Virus record (IMG/VR): IMGVR_UViG_3300028840_001395
Span: 186,001 to 250,000 of that record
DNA from: a virus
DNA: 64,000 nt
Reading direction: 5' to 3' (one strand)
This document shows positions 15,759-24,221 of this stretch, piece by piece. The translations under genes and the position numbers were made by a program. How positions within the stretch are numbered: position 1 is the stretch's first letter; every line of letters begins with the position of its first letter. Below the pieces are notes generated by a model. That model was not told the origin of the DNA. It made no database searches and was given only the letters and a program-made list of their open reading frames with translations.

Positions 15759-16382
15759 ATGCCAACCCTGAAACGCGAGTGGATCAAGGTAGCCGACCTG
15801 CCGGGCGCTCCGTTCCGGGGAGCCTTCCCGGACTACAAGGCGAAGCTCCTGCCCGTGCAGGCCGGGCAGACCATCCGTGTGCCGAAGGACACCAAGCTGT
15901 TCCGCATGAAGACCGGCGCGTTCCTGTCCAAGCGCACCTACCGGGTCAAGGTCGATCACGTCCTGACCGGATCCGACATGACCCACCTGGGCCACAAGAA
16001 CCGCGTGACCAATCCGCAGCCCCGCTGGCCCGGCTCCGGTGGCTACTGGACCGAGGCCGACATCAATGACGTGGAGGTCGAGGGCGCGTGGGTCTGGTGC
16101 CAGCCCTGGATCGAGCGTGAGCGTGGGTGGGGGGTTCGCCCGGACGGGTACACGCTCCACACGGACAAGGACGGGGCCAAGCGGATGCTCGCCAAGATGC
16201 GGAAGCGTGAGGCCAGCGAAGGCTACAGCGCCGCGAACGTACCGGACGAGTACTCCGAGCCTTCGGGCAAGCCCTACCGCTGCTTCATCACCGACCCCGC
16301 CGAGCTGGCTGCCATCGAGAAGGCCAAGGACGGCGTGTGGGGCAAGAACGGCAACACGACCCCGCCGGAGTGGAGGGACTAG
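15759..16382 (+). CDS. Hypothetical protein, 207 aa
   Basis: Not recognised. Soluble, rich in Gly/Trp/Tyr in the centre, with no recognisable catalytic motif. Starts 6 nt after GAGGAAGAG. Confidence 0.65.
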   Translation: MPTLKREWIKVADLPGAPFRGAFPDYKAKLLPVQAGQTIRVPKDTKLFRMKTGAFLSKRTYRVKVDHVLTGSDMTHLGHKNRVTNPQPRWPGSGGYWTEADINDVEVEGAWVWCQPWIERERGWGVRPDGYTLHTDKDGAKRMLAKMRKREASEGYSAANVPDEYSEPSGKPYRCFITDPAELAAIEKAKDGVWGKNGNTTPPEWRD

Positions 16383-16384
16383 CG

Positions 16385-16759
16385 ATGGAACGCCTGCCCC
16401 ACGCGGTCTACCCCGGACACCCACTCGTGGTCGCGCTCTACGCGATGCGTGAGTACCCGAGCGCACGCGAGGCTCTCGCCAGGACGGAACACGGCTGGCC
16501 CGAGATGGTCGGCAACTCGGCCATCCCTGGAGCGGGTGACGGGGCGCACGCGGGAGCGAGACTCCTGCGAGGCATTTGGGAGAACCGGGTTCCCATCCAG
16601 ACGGCCCACCAGGTCGCCCACGGGATATGGGCGGCGATGGTCGGGCCGGGCAGCGGGAACCACGAGGCCAAGTATGAGCCGGGCCTCAAACAGGCCGAGG
16701 AACTCCGCGAACTGTTCGAGGAAACCGCCCGCGAGTGGGACTGGAATCTTCCCGACTAG
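16385..16759 (+). CDS. Hypothetical protein, 124 aa
   Basis: Not recognised; several conserved-looking His/Trp residues (HPLVVALYAMREYPS; WPEMVGNSA), probably mainly helical. It ends TAG directly before the promoter at 16760-16794. Confidence 0.65.
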   Translation: MERLPHAVYPGHPLVVALYAMREYPSAREALARTEHGWPEMVGNSAIPGAGDGAHAGARLLRGIWENRVPIQTAHQVAHGIWAAMVGPGSGNHEAKYEPGLKQAEELRELFEETAREWDWNLPD

Positions 16760-16794
16760 GGGGCTTATTTCTCCCCGCGACAGAGTAGTCTAGG
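16760..16794 (+). promoter_or_regulatory. Phage-type promoter for the WGR-PARP gene
   Basis: GGGGGCTTATT, 16-nt spacer ending GACAGAG, TAGTCTAGG, an essentially consensus copy 19 nt upstream of the PARP start. Confidence 0.88.
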
Positions 16795-16812
16795 GGAAGG
16801 GAGAACAGGACG

Positions 16813-18489
16813 ATGGCAGAGAAGCTCAAGAGACGCGAGTTCCCGTCCGGCTACAACCCGGACGACTTCGAGTACAAGGGTCGCCCGGCCAACGACCAGG
16901 GCGACTTCGGCGGCGACGTGGGCATCGCGGACATGGCCTGCGTCGATCAGTTCGGAGAGAAGAACGCCAGCAAGTTCTACCACGGCGGCGTCGTCCAGGC
17001 GAACGACGGCACCTGGTTCCTCTACACGGAGTGGGGCCGCTGCAAGCCCGGCAACTCCTGGTCGGGTTCGTCCTGGACGGGCAACGCCCAGGACTTCCAG
17101 TTCGTCCGCTGCGGCTCCGAGGATGAGACCCGCGCCGAGTTCGCCAAGAAGATGGCGAGCAAGAACACCAAGCGCCTGACGCAGATCGACGTGGGCGGCA
17201 AGAAGGTGTGGGCGGGCAAGAAGGGCAAGGACGGCTACATCGTCCAGCAGCTTGCCACCCGCGAGAAGGGCCTCCCCGACGCCCTCCGCATCAAGGACAA
17301 CTCGGGCGTCGGCTCCGCCGCCAACGGTGGCAACGGCAAGACGGCGAAGCCGAAGGCCAAGGGCAAGAAGGCCAAGGCCGCGAAGCCGACCCGCAAGTTC
17401 GACCAGCAGGTCGTGTCCCTCGCTTCGTCGCTGGTCGGCGGCACGCAGACCTACACCCGGTCGCTCTCGGCGGCGTCCGGCGTCACGCCGACGATGAACG
17501 CCATCGAGGAGGTCAGGAACGACCTGATCCCCGCCGCGATGGAGCGCATCAAGACGGTCGGTGACGACGTGAGCGCCCAGGTGCGGGACAACAAGCTCGT
17601 CGCCATCTCCAAGATGGTCGCCGCGATGGTTCCGCGCCCCATCCCGCGCAAGGGCCAGAGCGAGGAGGACGCGATCCTCTCCGGCGGCAACATCCTGGTC
17701 TTGCAGCAGGACTTGGACGCCTTCGAGGCCGCGCTCCTGAACGAGGACTTCGAGCAGGAGGCCCCCGACACCACGGTCAACCCGGACACGCTGCTCAACG
17801 CCCGGCTGTCCTACCTCGACCCCAAGGGTGACGGCAAGTGGGTCGCCCAGGCCTTCGCCAAGATGACCGCCAACCGGCACGGCTACATCCGGGGCCGGAT
17901 GAACGTGCGGCACATCTTCGCCGTCGAGCGCCCCGACCGCGACGCCCGGTTCATGAAGTGCGTCAAGCAGATCGCGGCCAAGCGCAAGGGCCGGTTCAGC
18001 CTGACGGCGAACCTCCAGCCCCGCTCGCGGAACGACCTGAACGGCATCGGGGACGACTATGGCCTGGCGAACGTGGTGCTGGCCATCCACGGCACCCGGC
18101 CCGTCAACATCGCCCCCATCATGGGGACGAACTTCCGACTGCCGCGCAGTCTGCCCGGCGCGCAGATCACCGGGGCCAACTTCGGTCACGGGGTGTACTT
18201 CGCCACGGACTGGAAGAAGTCCTACGGCTACACGGGGCGCGGGTACTGGGGGCACTCGGGCGGCGACATCCGCAACCGAGGGTGCTTCATGTTCCTCTGC
18301 GACATGGCGATGGGCGACCCCTACCGCGCCCCCTCGACCGGCTCATGGAGCCAGCCCCCGCAGGGCAAGGACTCCGTGTTCGGCGTCGGCGGCGACCGAG
18401 GCCACCGGCTGGAGAACGACGAACACGTCATCTTCAACCCGGACTACCAGCGCATCCGCTACCTGGTCGAGTTCGACTGGCTGACCTAG
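16813..18489 (+). CDS. WGR-domain poly(ADP-ribose) polymerase-like protein, 558 aa
   Basis: Transfers ADP-ribose from NAD+ to an acceptor if active. Residues about 50-160 form a WGR domain (W74-G75-R76), the nucleic-acid-binding and allosteric domain of DNA-dependent PARPs. A Lys/Ala-rich linker (about 175-195) and a helical region (195-350) follow. The C-terminal catalytic domain has the full H-Y-E triad: H426 in HGTR, Y462 in GHGVYFATD and E537 in NDEHVIF. An intact triad is typical of polymer-forming PARPs. There are no zinc fingers, as in bacterial PARPs and PARP2/3. It sits between the split ligase and small genes, under its own strong promoter. Target and role in infection are unknown. 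Confidence 0.9.
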   Translation: MAEKLKRREFPSGYNPDDFEYKGRPANDQGDFGGDVGIADMACVDQFGEKNASKFYHGGVVQANDGTWFLYTEWGRCKPGNSWSGSSWTGNAQDFQFVRCGSEDETRAEFAKKMASKNTKRLTQIDVGGKKVWAGKKGKDGYIVQQLATREKGLPDALRIKDNSGVGSAANGGNGKTAKPKAKGKKAKAAKPTRKFDQQVVSLASSLVGGTQTYTRSLSAASGVTPTMNAIEEVRNDLIPAAMERIKTVGDDVSAQVRDNKLVAISKMVAAMVPRPIPRKGQSEEDAILSGGNILVLQQDLDAFEAALLNEDFEQEAPDTTVNPDTLLNARLSYLDPKGDGKWVAQAFAKMTANRHGYIRGRMNVRHIFAVERPDRDARFMKCVKQIAAKRKGRFSLTANLQPRSRNDLNGIGDDYGLANVVLAIHGTRPVNIAPIMGTNFRLPRSLPGAQITGANFGHGVYFATDWKKSYGYTGRGYWGHSGGDIRNRGCFMFLCDMAMGDPYRAPSTGSWSQPPQGKDSVFGVGGDRGHRLENDEHVIFNPDYQRIRYLVEFDWLT

Positions 18490-18503
18490 CCCGACAGGGC
18501 TAG
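18486..18503 (+). terminator. Perfect 7-bp hairpin at the PARP stop codon
   Basis: CTAGCCC, loop GACA, GGGCTAG; the TAG stop lies inside the 5' arm. There is no U-tract, so it may act as a weak terminator, mRNA 3'-end protector or translational separator rather than a classical terminator. Confidence 0.45.
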
Positions 18504-18515
18504 GGGGAGGAAGAG

Positions 18516-18692
18516 ATGACCCTGCTCGACGGCTTCTGGTGGCTCTCGACTCCGCGTGCGACGTTCGGTGCCGAGGTCAAGGGCGGCATCGTGACCGAGT
18601 GCCCGATGGACGCCTACCAGGGACAGCCCTTCACCAAGGTACTCACCGAGTTGGTCGCTGGCCCCGGCGAGTTCCGCTGCGCGAGGATCTGA
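18516..18692 (+). CDS. Hypothetical protein, 58 aa
   Basis: Begins MTLLDGFWWL after GGGGGAGGAAGAG. Not recognised. Its stop overlaps the next start (TGATG). Confidence 0.55.
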   Translation: MTLLDGFWWLSTPRATFGAEVKGGIVTECPMDAYQGQPFTKVLTELVAGPGEFRCARI

Positions 18693-18817
18693 TGGACGCA
18701 AGCTGGACAACCTGGGTGAGCCACTTCGGCGTCGTGATGCTGTTCTTCGTCGGCGTGAGCGTCGGCTACAAGTGGCGCGGGAACGTGGAGCGCAAGCGCC
18801 AGAGGGACGGCAACTGA
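18692..18817 (+). CDS. Single-helix membrane peptide, 41 aa
   Basis: One hydrophobic helix (about residues 8-27) followed by a basic tail. Function unknown. Coupled to both neighbours by TGATG overlaps. Confidence 0.55.
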   Translation: MDASWTTWVSHFGVVMLFFVGVSVGYKWRGNVERKRQRDGN

Positions 18818-19116
18818 TGGCTGTCATCGCATCTACTCTCACGATCTGCGGGATCGCCATTCTCCTCTGGCTCTCCGGCTATTGGCTCGGTCAGAAGAGC
18901 ACAAAGGACAAGTATCGCCACCCGAAGAAGGTCACCGAGGAGGAGATGCCCATCCTCCACCCGAACAGCGGTCGCTTCTGCCACGTCTGCGGCTGCGACA
19001 CGCACAAGTCCACCGTGTTCCACGACCAAAAGCAGCACGAGATCCCCAAAGCCCGCTACTGCCACATCTGCGGGGCCGGGCCAGGAGAGAACTGCGATGC
19101 AGGACTTCACGGATAG
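18817..19116 (+). CDS. Membrane-anchored zinc-ribbon protein, 99 aa
   Basis: N-terminal transmembrane helix (about 5-25), then a CHVC...CHIC ribbon with extra Cys/His. Probably cytoplasmic zinc domain on a membrane anchor. Function unknown. Confidence 0.6.
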   Translation: MAVIASTLTICGIAILLWLSGYWLGQKSTKDKYRHPKKVTEEEMPILHPNSGRFCHVCGCDTHKSTVFHDQKQHEIPKARYCHICGAGPGENCDAGLHG

Positions 19117-19408
19117 CCCTGGCTGGCACAACATCCCCAGGCCGCAGAAGATGATCGCGGTCGGTCTGGTGCTCATCGGGCTGTCCCTCGTCTGGTTCGG
19201 CCACCTCACCCCCCTTGGAGACAAGGGACAGAGCCTCGGTACCGACCTGATGCTGTTCGCGGGCATCTACGGGCTAGTGCATGAGCTGGCTGCCACGAAG
19301 AAGCGGCTCCGCAACATCCAACAGGTCATCAAGACCGAGAACGTGAACGTCGCCTGCCAGACGGTCAACATGATAGAGGGGGGCTTGTCGGAGCCTCCAA
19401 AGGAGTAG
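19097..19408 (+). CDS. Two-helix membrane protein, 103 aa
   Basis: Hydrophobic segments at about 22-40 and 50-66, then a helical soluble tail. The TAG stop (19406-19408) is the first TAG of the following promoter's TAGTCTAG. Confidence 0.6.
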   Translation: MQDFTDSPGWHNIPRPQKMIAVGLVLIGLSLVWFGHLTPLGDKGQSLGTDLMLFAGIYGLVHELAATKKRLRNIQQVIKTENVNVACQTVNMIEGGLSEPPKE

Positions 19409-19414
19409 TCTAGG
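19381..19414 (+). promoter_or_regulatory. Phage-type promoter inside a gene end (CTTGTC-N16-TAGTCTAG)
   Basis: GGGGCTTGTC, 16-nt spacer ending AAGGAG, TAGTCTAGG. The -35 hexamer differs at one position from the CTTAT consensus. It is the last member of the family before a 24.6-kb stretch without any. Confidence 0.75.
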
Positions 19415-19453
19415 AGAACAGGGTGCCAACCCACAGAGGGAGAGGAGATACCT

Positions 19454-20251
19454 ATGGCACAAATGACACCGGATCAGCTCGACCCACACAAGACCTACGG
19501 GCTTTACGAGGTGACCCGCCTGTGCGGGCTGTCGCAGAACCCGTTCTACTACCGAGCGGTTGTGCAAGGAGTAGCCTCGGAGAACTCCAAAGGTCGGATG
19601 GAGATCAAGGGCAAGGACGCGATTCCCCTCCTTCAGGAGTGCCTGAACTCCCCGAAGCGGGCCACGAAGAAGTCGGCGCTGGATGCCCCGATCAACGTGG
19701 ACAAGACCCTCGTGAAGCCGATCTCTTCGGATTCCAAGGTCAAGCACAAGCGACGCATGGTGGCTCCCCTTCCTCCGGGATTCAAGTGCTGGGAGGATGT
19801 GATCAAGGCGGTCCGGGCCACCTTGAACTCCGACCGCTACTACCAGATGAGAGGGCTCAGCAAGAAGTTCGGCATCATGCAAAACGGCATCTTCCTACGT
19901 CCCGAGAACCGGCGTCACGTCCGGGAGAGCGACGGGGAGAAGGTCGTTCGTGGCGATCACGCGAAGCGCATCCTCATCAAGGCGCTCCGTGGCCGGAGCT
20001 ACTTGGGTGCCCAGATGAAGGCGATGAAGGCCCAGAAGAAGGCCCAGAAGTACCAGAAGGACGTGGCCACTCCGCCCGCCGCCCCGAGCCAGCCCTCGAC
20101 CCCGGCCACGCCGAAGGACTCATCGCCCGAGAAGCAGCTCGCCCGGATCACATCCCTCGTCAACGATGTCAGGGAGTATCTCAGCACGGAGCCTCGTGAA
20201 GATGCCCTGATGATCGCCTGTATCCTCAAGAACTACTACGAGAAAGAGTAG
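19454..20251 (+). CDS. Putative DNA-binding protein with MerR-like N-terminus, 265 aa
   Basis: Residues 10-55 (LYEVTRLCGLS ... YYRAV) resemble an excisionase/MerR-type winged helix-turn-helix. A basic middle and an Ala/Pro/Lys-rich linker (about 195-225) lead to a helical C-terminus. It is the first gene after the promoter at 19381-19414, so it might regulate the operon it begins; that is inference. Confidence 0.55.
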   Translation: MAQMTPDQLDPHKTYGLYEVTRLCGLSQNPFYYRAVVQGVASENSKGRMEIKGKDAIPLLQECLNSPKRATKKSALDAPINVDKTLVKPISSDSKVKHKRRMVAPLPPGFKCWEDVIKAVRATLNSDRYYQMRGLSKKFGIMQNGIFLRPENRRHVRESDGEKVVRGDHAKRILIKALRGRSYLGAQMKAMKAQKKAQKYQKDVATPPAAPSQPSTPATPKDSSPEKQLARITSLVNDVREYLSTEPREDALMIACILKNYYEKE

Positions 20252-20259
20252 GTAGCACA

Positions 20260-21039
20260 ATGAAGATCGAAGACCCCCGCAACGCCCAGGCCATCGCCCA
20301 GTCCCCCGACTGGCGCACCGCCGTCACCGACCTGCTGACCCTGTGGGCCAACGAGAACCGGCCCTTCTCTTCGGGCGAGGTCGCCTCCGCCCTGCGGACG
20401 CACCGGCCCGACCTGCGGTTCAGCGTCCTGTCGGTGGGCGAGCACCTCCGCGACATGTTCTACTCGCAGACGATGCCGCCCTACGCCGGGGGCCAGCCGT
20501 TCCAGGTGCCCCGGCTCACCGAGGGCCTGTACCCGACCCGCACGACCGCCGGAACCGAGGTGTTCGTCTACGCCCCGCAGCCCGACGAGGGCGACTCGCA
20601 CGACTTCGAGGTCTACATCCCCGAGCCGGGCGAGACCATCGCGGACGCCCCGGCCCAGGCCATCCCGCAGACGCAGCAGGCGCAGCAGACCGGCGGGCCG
20701 ACCCCCGTGACCATCTTCGGGGCCAAGGTCGCCAACGCGGACATCAAGGCCAAGGTCCACGACGACAAGCGCCTCTGCGTCCCGCGCTCCGCCTTCGAGC
20801 TGTCCGTCCACCTGGGGGCGCAGCCCATGCGGGGCGGCGAGCCCGTGTACGTCACGATGGAGCCGGACAAGGTGACCGTCAGCCTGTCCGACCCCGGCAA
20901 CGGGGCCAAGCCCTACGACCTGTCGCAGACCAGGGGGCGCGTGCTGTTCCCCTCCCCCGACCCGGCCAAGCCCTTCTCGCCGGGCGCGGTGTTCCAGGTC
21001 AAGGTCGAGAAGGGCGTCCTGACCATCGACCTGCCCTAG
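20260..21039 (+). CDS. Hypothetical protein, 259 aa
   Basis: Not recognised. The N-terminal 80 residues look like a helical (possibly winged-helix) domain, a Gln/Ala/Pro linker sits at about 125-145, and the C-terminal half is beta-rich. Probably two domains. Very high GC at third codon positions, typical of the core phage genes here. Confidence 0.65.
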   Translation: MKIEDPRNAQAIAQSPDWRTAVTDLLTLWANENRPFSSGEVASALRTHRPDLRFSVLSVGEHLRDMFYSQTMPPYAGGQPFQVPRLTEGLYPTRTTAGTEVFVYAPQPDEGDSHDFEVYIPEPGETIADAPAQAIPQTQQAQQTGGPTPVTIFGAKVANADIKAKVHDDKRLCVPRSAFELSVHLGAQPMRGGEPVYVTMEPDKVTVSLSDPGNGAKPYDLSQTRGRVLFPSPDPAKPFSPGAVFQVKVEKGVLTIDLP

Positions 21040-21064
21040 CCCACCGCTTCGCGAGGGGGCCACC

Positions 21065-21265
21065 ATGCCCGAGTACGTCCTCAAGATCCTCTTTCGGTTC
21101 GAGGAGATCGATGACGCCGAGGCTCGCGCCGACATGCGCGACATCCTGGCCCGACTCGACCCCGACAGTCATCCCTGCGAGTACACCCTCCGGGCTCTTG
21201 CCCGGAGGCACGGGGGCAAGACCGGGAAGGTCATCGATTCTGGTGTGTTCCCCGAGGAGAAGTGA
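21065..21265 (+). CDS. Hypothetical protein, 66 aa
   Basis: Not recognised; small, charged. GGGGGCCACC precedes the start, and its stop overlaps the next ATG. Confidence 0.55.
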   Translation: MPEYVLKILFRFEEIDDAEARADMRDILARLDPDSHPCEYTLRALARRHGGKTGKVIDSGVFPEEK

Positions 21266-21450
21266 TGAGCTGGTTCCTCGCCATCATCTTCGGAGGGCTG
21301 GTTCTTGGCGTCGTCCTGATCTGCCTGTTCGTGCAGTTGTTCCTCGTCTGGATCCCGCGCTGGCTCCAGCACCGCGACGACAAGAGAGTCATGCAAGTCC
21401 GGCATGAGCGTGAACAGGCCATCCTACAGCGCATTCAGGAGGGCGAATGA
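21265..21450 (+). CDS. Single-helix membrane protein, 61 aa
   Basis: A hydrophobic helix occupies residues 3-30; the C-terminus is charged. Function unknown. Confidence 0.55.
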   Translation: MSWFLAIIFGGLVLGVVLICLFVQLFLVWIPRWLQHRDDKRVMQVRHEREQAILQRIQEGE

Positions 21451-21749
21451 CCCCCGCCGAAGAGATGCGCCTCCAGTACGCCGAGCGCCGGGCCGAGCGC
21501 CAGAAGCTCAAGCTGATCGACATCCGTGACCGCCTTCGGGCCGCGACCGACCCACACTCCCTCACCAGTGTCCTCATGCTCATCCCCGATGAGATCGACG
21601 CCTTCCTGGCCGAGGAAGTCTGTCCGGGCGAAGGTCCGGTGGACAAGTGCCCGGACTGTGGCGAGCCGTGGTGGACGGTGCAGAAACGGTGCAAGTGCTG
21701 GCCAAAGCATGAGCAGGGTAGAGTGGACGCGGAGGTCAGTGATGAGTGA
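21447..21749 (+). CDS. Small zinc-ribbon protein, 100 aa
   Basis: A helical N-terminal half followed by CPDC...CKCW, a probable zinc ribbon. Coupled to both neighbours. Function unknown. Confidence 0.6.
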   Translation: MTPAEEMRLQYAERRAERQKLKLIDIRDRLRAATDPHSLTSVLMLIPDEIDAFLAEEVCPGEGPVDKCPDCGEPWWTVQKRCKCWPKHEQGRVDAEVSDE

Positions 21750-22203
21750 CGGACGCCGGCGATTACTGATTCTGGACGCGATGGCCCGGATGGATGTCAA
21801 GGACAAGCAGACGTTCTCCCAGACCGTGACTGGCCTGGTCAAGATCGTGCCCGAGCTTCTCGCAGGGCGCATCCGGGAGAACGGGCGAGCCCACTTCGTC
21901 TTCGAGGGCGGCGAGGAAGTGTTCCTGACCATGAAGGAACTGATGGGCACCGATGAGCCGGTCGAGCCCACCATCACGGCCCAGGTGATCGAGCTAGGTG
22001 AATGCCACGGCTGCGGGAAGCCCGTGGTGGACGACAAGGGTGCAGCGGAGCCGGACGCCAAGCCCCCGGAAGGAAAGGTCTTTCTGGGGATGCAATACGC
22101 TGTTCGAGGTGACAGAAAGGCGCTGCTCTGTGAGGATTGCTTCGCCAATGGCCTCGTGTGGGCGGCGAAGGGTGCCTTGGGAAAGGTAGAGGTGGGTGAC
22201 TGA
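21742..22203 (+). CDS. Zinc-binding protein, 153 aa
   Basis: C-terminal CHGC and CEDC pairs about 40 residues apart suggest a treble-clef or ribbon fold. Start at ATG 21742 overlaps the end of the previous gene by 8 nt. Function unknown. Confidence 0.6.
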   Translation: MSDGRRRLLILDAMARMDVKDKQTFSQTVTGLVKIVPELLAGRIRENGRAHFVFEGGEEVFLTMKELMGTDEPVEPTITAQVIELGECHGCGKPVVDDKGAAEPDAKPPEGKVFLGMQYAVRGDRKALLCEDCFANGLVWAAKGALGKVEVGD

Positions 22204-22430
22204 TGAGGGACTTTCTGACTTCACTATCCGTCAACCAGAAGGTTGCCCTCTACCTGGGTCTGCTGCTGACCACCATCGCCGTCCTGTGGTCTCTCGACTT
22301 CGTGAGCATCACCTACACGTTCAATCCAACGTCCTTCCATTTCCAGATGGGAGGGGTCGGTTCAACGGTGGTAGCCCTTGTGACAGTGATCTTCTGGATT
22401 GGGGGGCATACGCCCAAGGGAGACAAGTGA
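22203..22430 (+). CDS. Two-helix membrane protein, 75 aa
   Basis: Hydrophobic segments at about 14-31 and 50-67, short basic ends. Starts and stops overlap neighbours. Function unknown. Confidence 0.6.
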   Translation: MRDFLTSLSVNQKVALYLGLLLTTIAVLWSLDFVSITYTFNPTSFHFQMGGVGSTVVALVTVIFWIGGHTPKGDK

Positions 22431-23275
22431 TGGGTTGGCTCAGAGACAAGCTCGACGCCTGGTGCCGGAGTCGGCAATTCAACAAGGCGACGGGCAAGAA
22501 GAAGCGGATGCTGTTCTCCAGAATGCGGATGCAGGACTCCACCCTGTTCATCTCCAACAGCAACCTGGGCAGCATCACGGTGGACACCAACAGCAGCACG
22601 GGCTCGACCAACGTGATGATGACCGACCCCGACCGCCCCCGTCCCGAACCGCCCAAGGATGAGCGCATCGAGGTCAACCCCACCGAGGTCGTCGCCTTGC
22701 TGGAGACCGACGTGGATATCCCGCTCGATGACATGGAGGAGAAGCTCGACAAGCTGCGGGAGCGGGCGCTGTTCTACTCGACCACCCTGCACCAGTCCGT
22801 CCCCGCCGAGATCGGTCATGCCATCACCCTGCTTGAAGCCCGCAAGCAGTACACGAAGCTCCAGGCCCACATCCCCTGGCGGACCACGACCAAGGAGAAG
22901 ATCGACGCCCTGTGCAAGAAGTACCGCCTGGAGCATCACGACATCGACCGCTACATCCCCGAGCTTCCCGAGTACGTGGTCGAGGAGGTCGAGCGGTTCA
23001 AGGGTGTCTTCGAGAAGGCCGTCAAGAAGGTCCGGCACACCGACCCGGAGATGAAGCTCTCCCTGATAGCCAAGCCCGAACTGTTCACCAAGCGACCCAA
23101 GGGCGACCCGATTCTTCTCGCCCGGTCGCCCTTCGGCCCGTTCTTCTACGTCCTGTGCGCCTGGGACGAGGAGGTCAACTTCGTGGGCGACCTGCTGGGA
23201 GGCGGCATGACCCACGACATCGTGGACCTCGCGGACGACGAGCACACGGGCGACAACGAGAGTTCCGATGGCTAA
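22430..23275 (+). CDS. Hypothetical protein, 281 aa
   Basis: Not recognised. Basic N-terminal 40 residues, a Ser/Thr/Asn-rich segment, then two long helical regions (about 85-220) and an acidic C-terminus. No catalytic motif seen. Confidence 0.65.
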   Translation: MGWLRDKLDAWCRSRQFNKATGKKKRMLFSRMRMQDSTLFISNSNLGSITVDTNSSTGSTNVMMTDPDRPRPEPPKDERIEVNPTEVVALLETDVDIPLDDMEEKLDKLRERALFYSTTLHQSVPAEIGHAITLLEARKQYTKLQAHIPWRTTTKEKIDALCKKYRLEHHDIDRYIPELPEYVVEEVERFKGVFEKAVKKVRHTDPEMKLSLIAKPELFTKRPKGDPILLARSPFGPFFYVLCAWDEEVNFVGDLLGGGMTHDIVDLADDEHTGDNESSDG

Positions 23276-23501
23276 GAAGCGCATCTTCGGGGCCGTCAAC
23301 GAGCACTGCCGGAAGCGGCTGAAGTCCTTCGTGGATGCCTTCGACCCCGAACGGCTCGACTACACCGACTACGGGGAGTCCGAGTCCATCGTCTTGACCC
23401 TGAAGAACGGCAAGCGCGTCAAGCTCAACGCCAACTCCAACACCGTGGACGGGGCCTGGATCACCGTGGACATCCTTGACCCCGTTACGCCGAAGTCGTA
23501 A
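23268..23501 (+). CDS. Hypothetical protein, 77 aa
   Basis: Not recognised; a small alpha/beta protein. Unusually for this region it ends in TAA. Confidence 0.55.
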   Translation: MAKKRIFGAVNEHCRKRLKSFVDAFDPERLDYTDYGESESIVLTLKNGKRVKLNANSNTVDGAWITVDILDPVTPKS

Positions 23502-23514
23502 CGGCGGAGACGTA

Positions 23515-23724
23515 ATGGCCAAGGACAAGGTGCTGGACGTGAAGAAGGGCGGCTTCTCCATCGGTGACGCGGTGATGTTCGAGGACAACCGCTGCAAGGT
23601 CGTCGGCTTCGGCACCCAGACAGAATCCGCCATCGTCCGGGTCACAGTGCCCGGCAACAAGACCGGACGCCGCCTCGCGGTAGCGGTGGTGCCCATCGAC
23701 CAACTGAAGAAGGTCAAGAAGTGA
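23515..23724 (+). CDS. Small beta-rich protein, 69 aa
   Basis: A GDAVMFEDNRCKVVGFG segment recalls KOW/SH3-like barrels; no specific family. Lys-rich C-terminus. Precedes a gene coupled by GTGA. Confidence 0.55.
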   Translation: MAKDKVLDVKKGGFSIGDAVMFEDNRCKVVGFGTQTESAIVRVTVPGNKTGRRLAVAVVPIDQLKKVKK

Positions 23725-24221
23725 GCAGCGACGCCTACAACAAGTACCTCCAACTGGAAGCCAAGCGGCACGTCATCCTCAAGACCCACAAGGGCACCCA
23801 GGACGAACTCGACGCCCTCGAAGACCCCATCCTCGAAGCAATGGACCCGCTCTGGTGGGAGATGACCGAGGAGGAACGGGCCAGCATCAACGAGGCCACG
23901 AGGAAACGAGCCACCACCCCTCGCACGGATGTCCCGAAGAAGTACACCTGTGCCTGGTGCCGGAAGAAGTTCGTCTCCGAGATCCGACCCCCTCTCCGAC
24001 TCCCGGATGGGGCCAAGCATGGTCGGGTGGGGGTGTCCAACAAGGTCGAGAAGCTGGGCGAGCCCATTGTCATCCAAGGCCATGCCGTGAGCCCCCCTGG
24101 AGGCGCTCTGTTCGAGGGTTCCGAGTTCGCCTGCTCGGTAGAGTGCTACGAGAACCTGACGGGCCAGGAGCCACCGGATGGCGCGACCCATAGCCAAGGT
24201 GCAAGTTCAGACCAGTCTTGA
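23721..24221 (+). CDS. Hypothetical zinc-binding protein, 166 aa
   Basis: Helical N-terminal half; CAWC at about residue 78 and a distant CSVEC form a plausible zinc site. The last 44 nt overlap the pyrF-like gene in another frame. GTG start. Confidence 0.6.
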   Translation: MSSDAYNKYLQLEAKRHVILKTHKGTQDELDALEDPILEAMDPLWWEMTEEERASINEATRKRATTPRTDVPKKYTCAWCRKKFVSEIRPPLRLPDGAKHGRVGVSNKVEKLGEPIVIQGHAVSPPGGALFEGSEFACSVECYENLTGQEPPDGATHSQGASSDQS

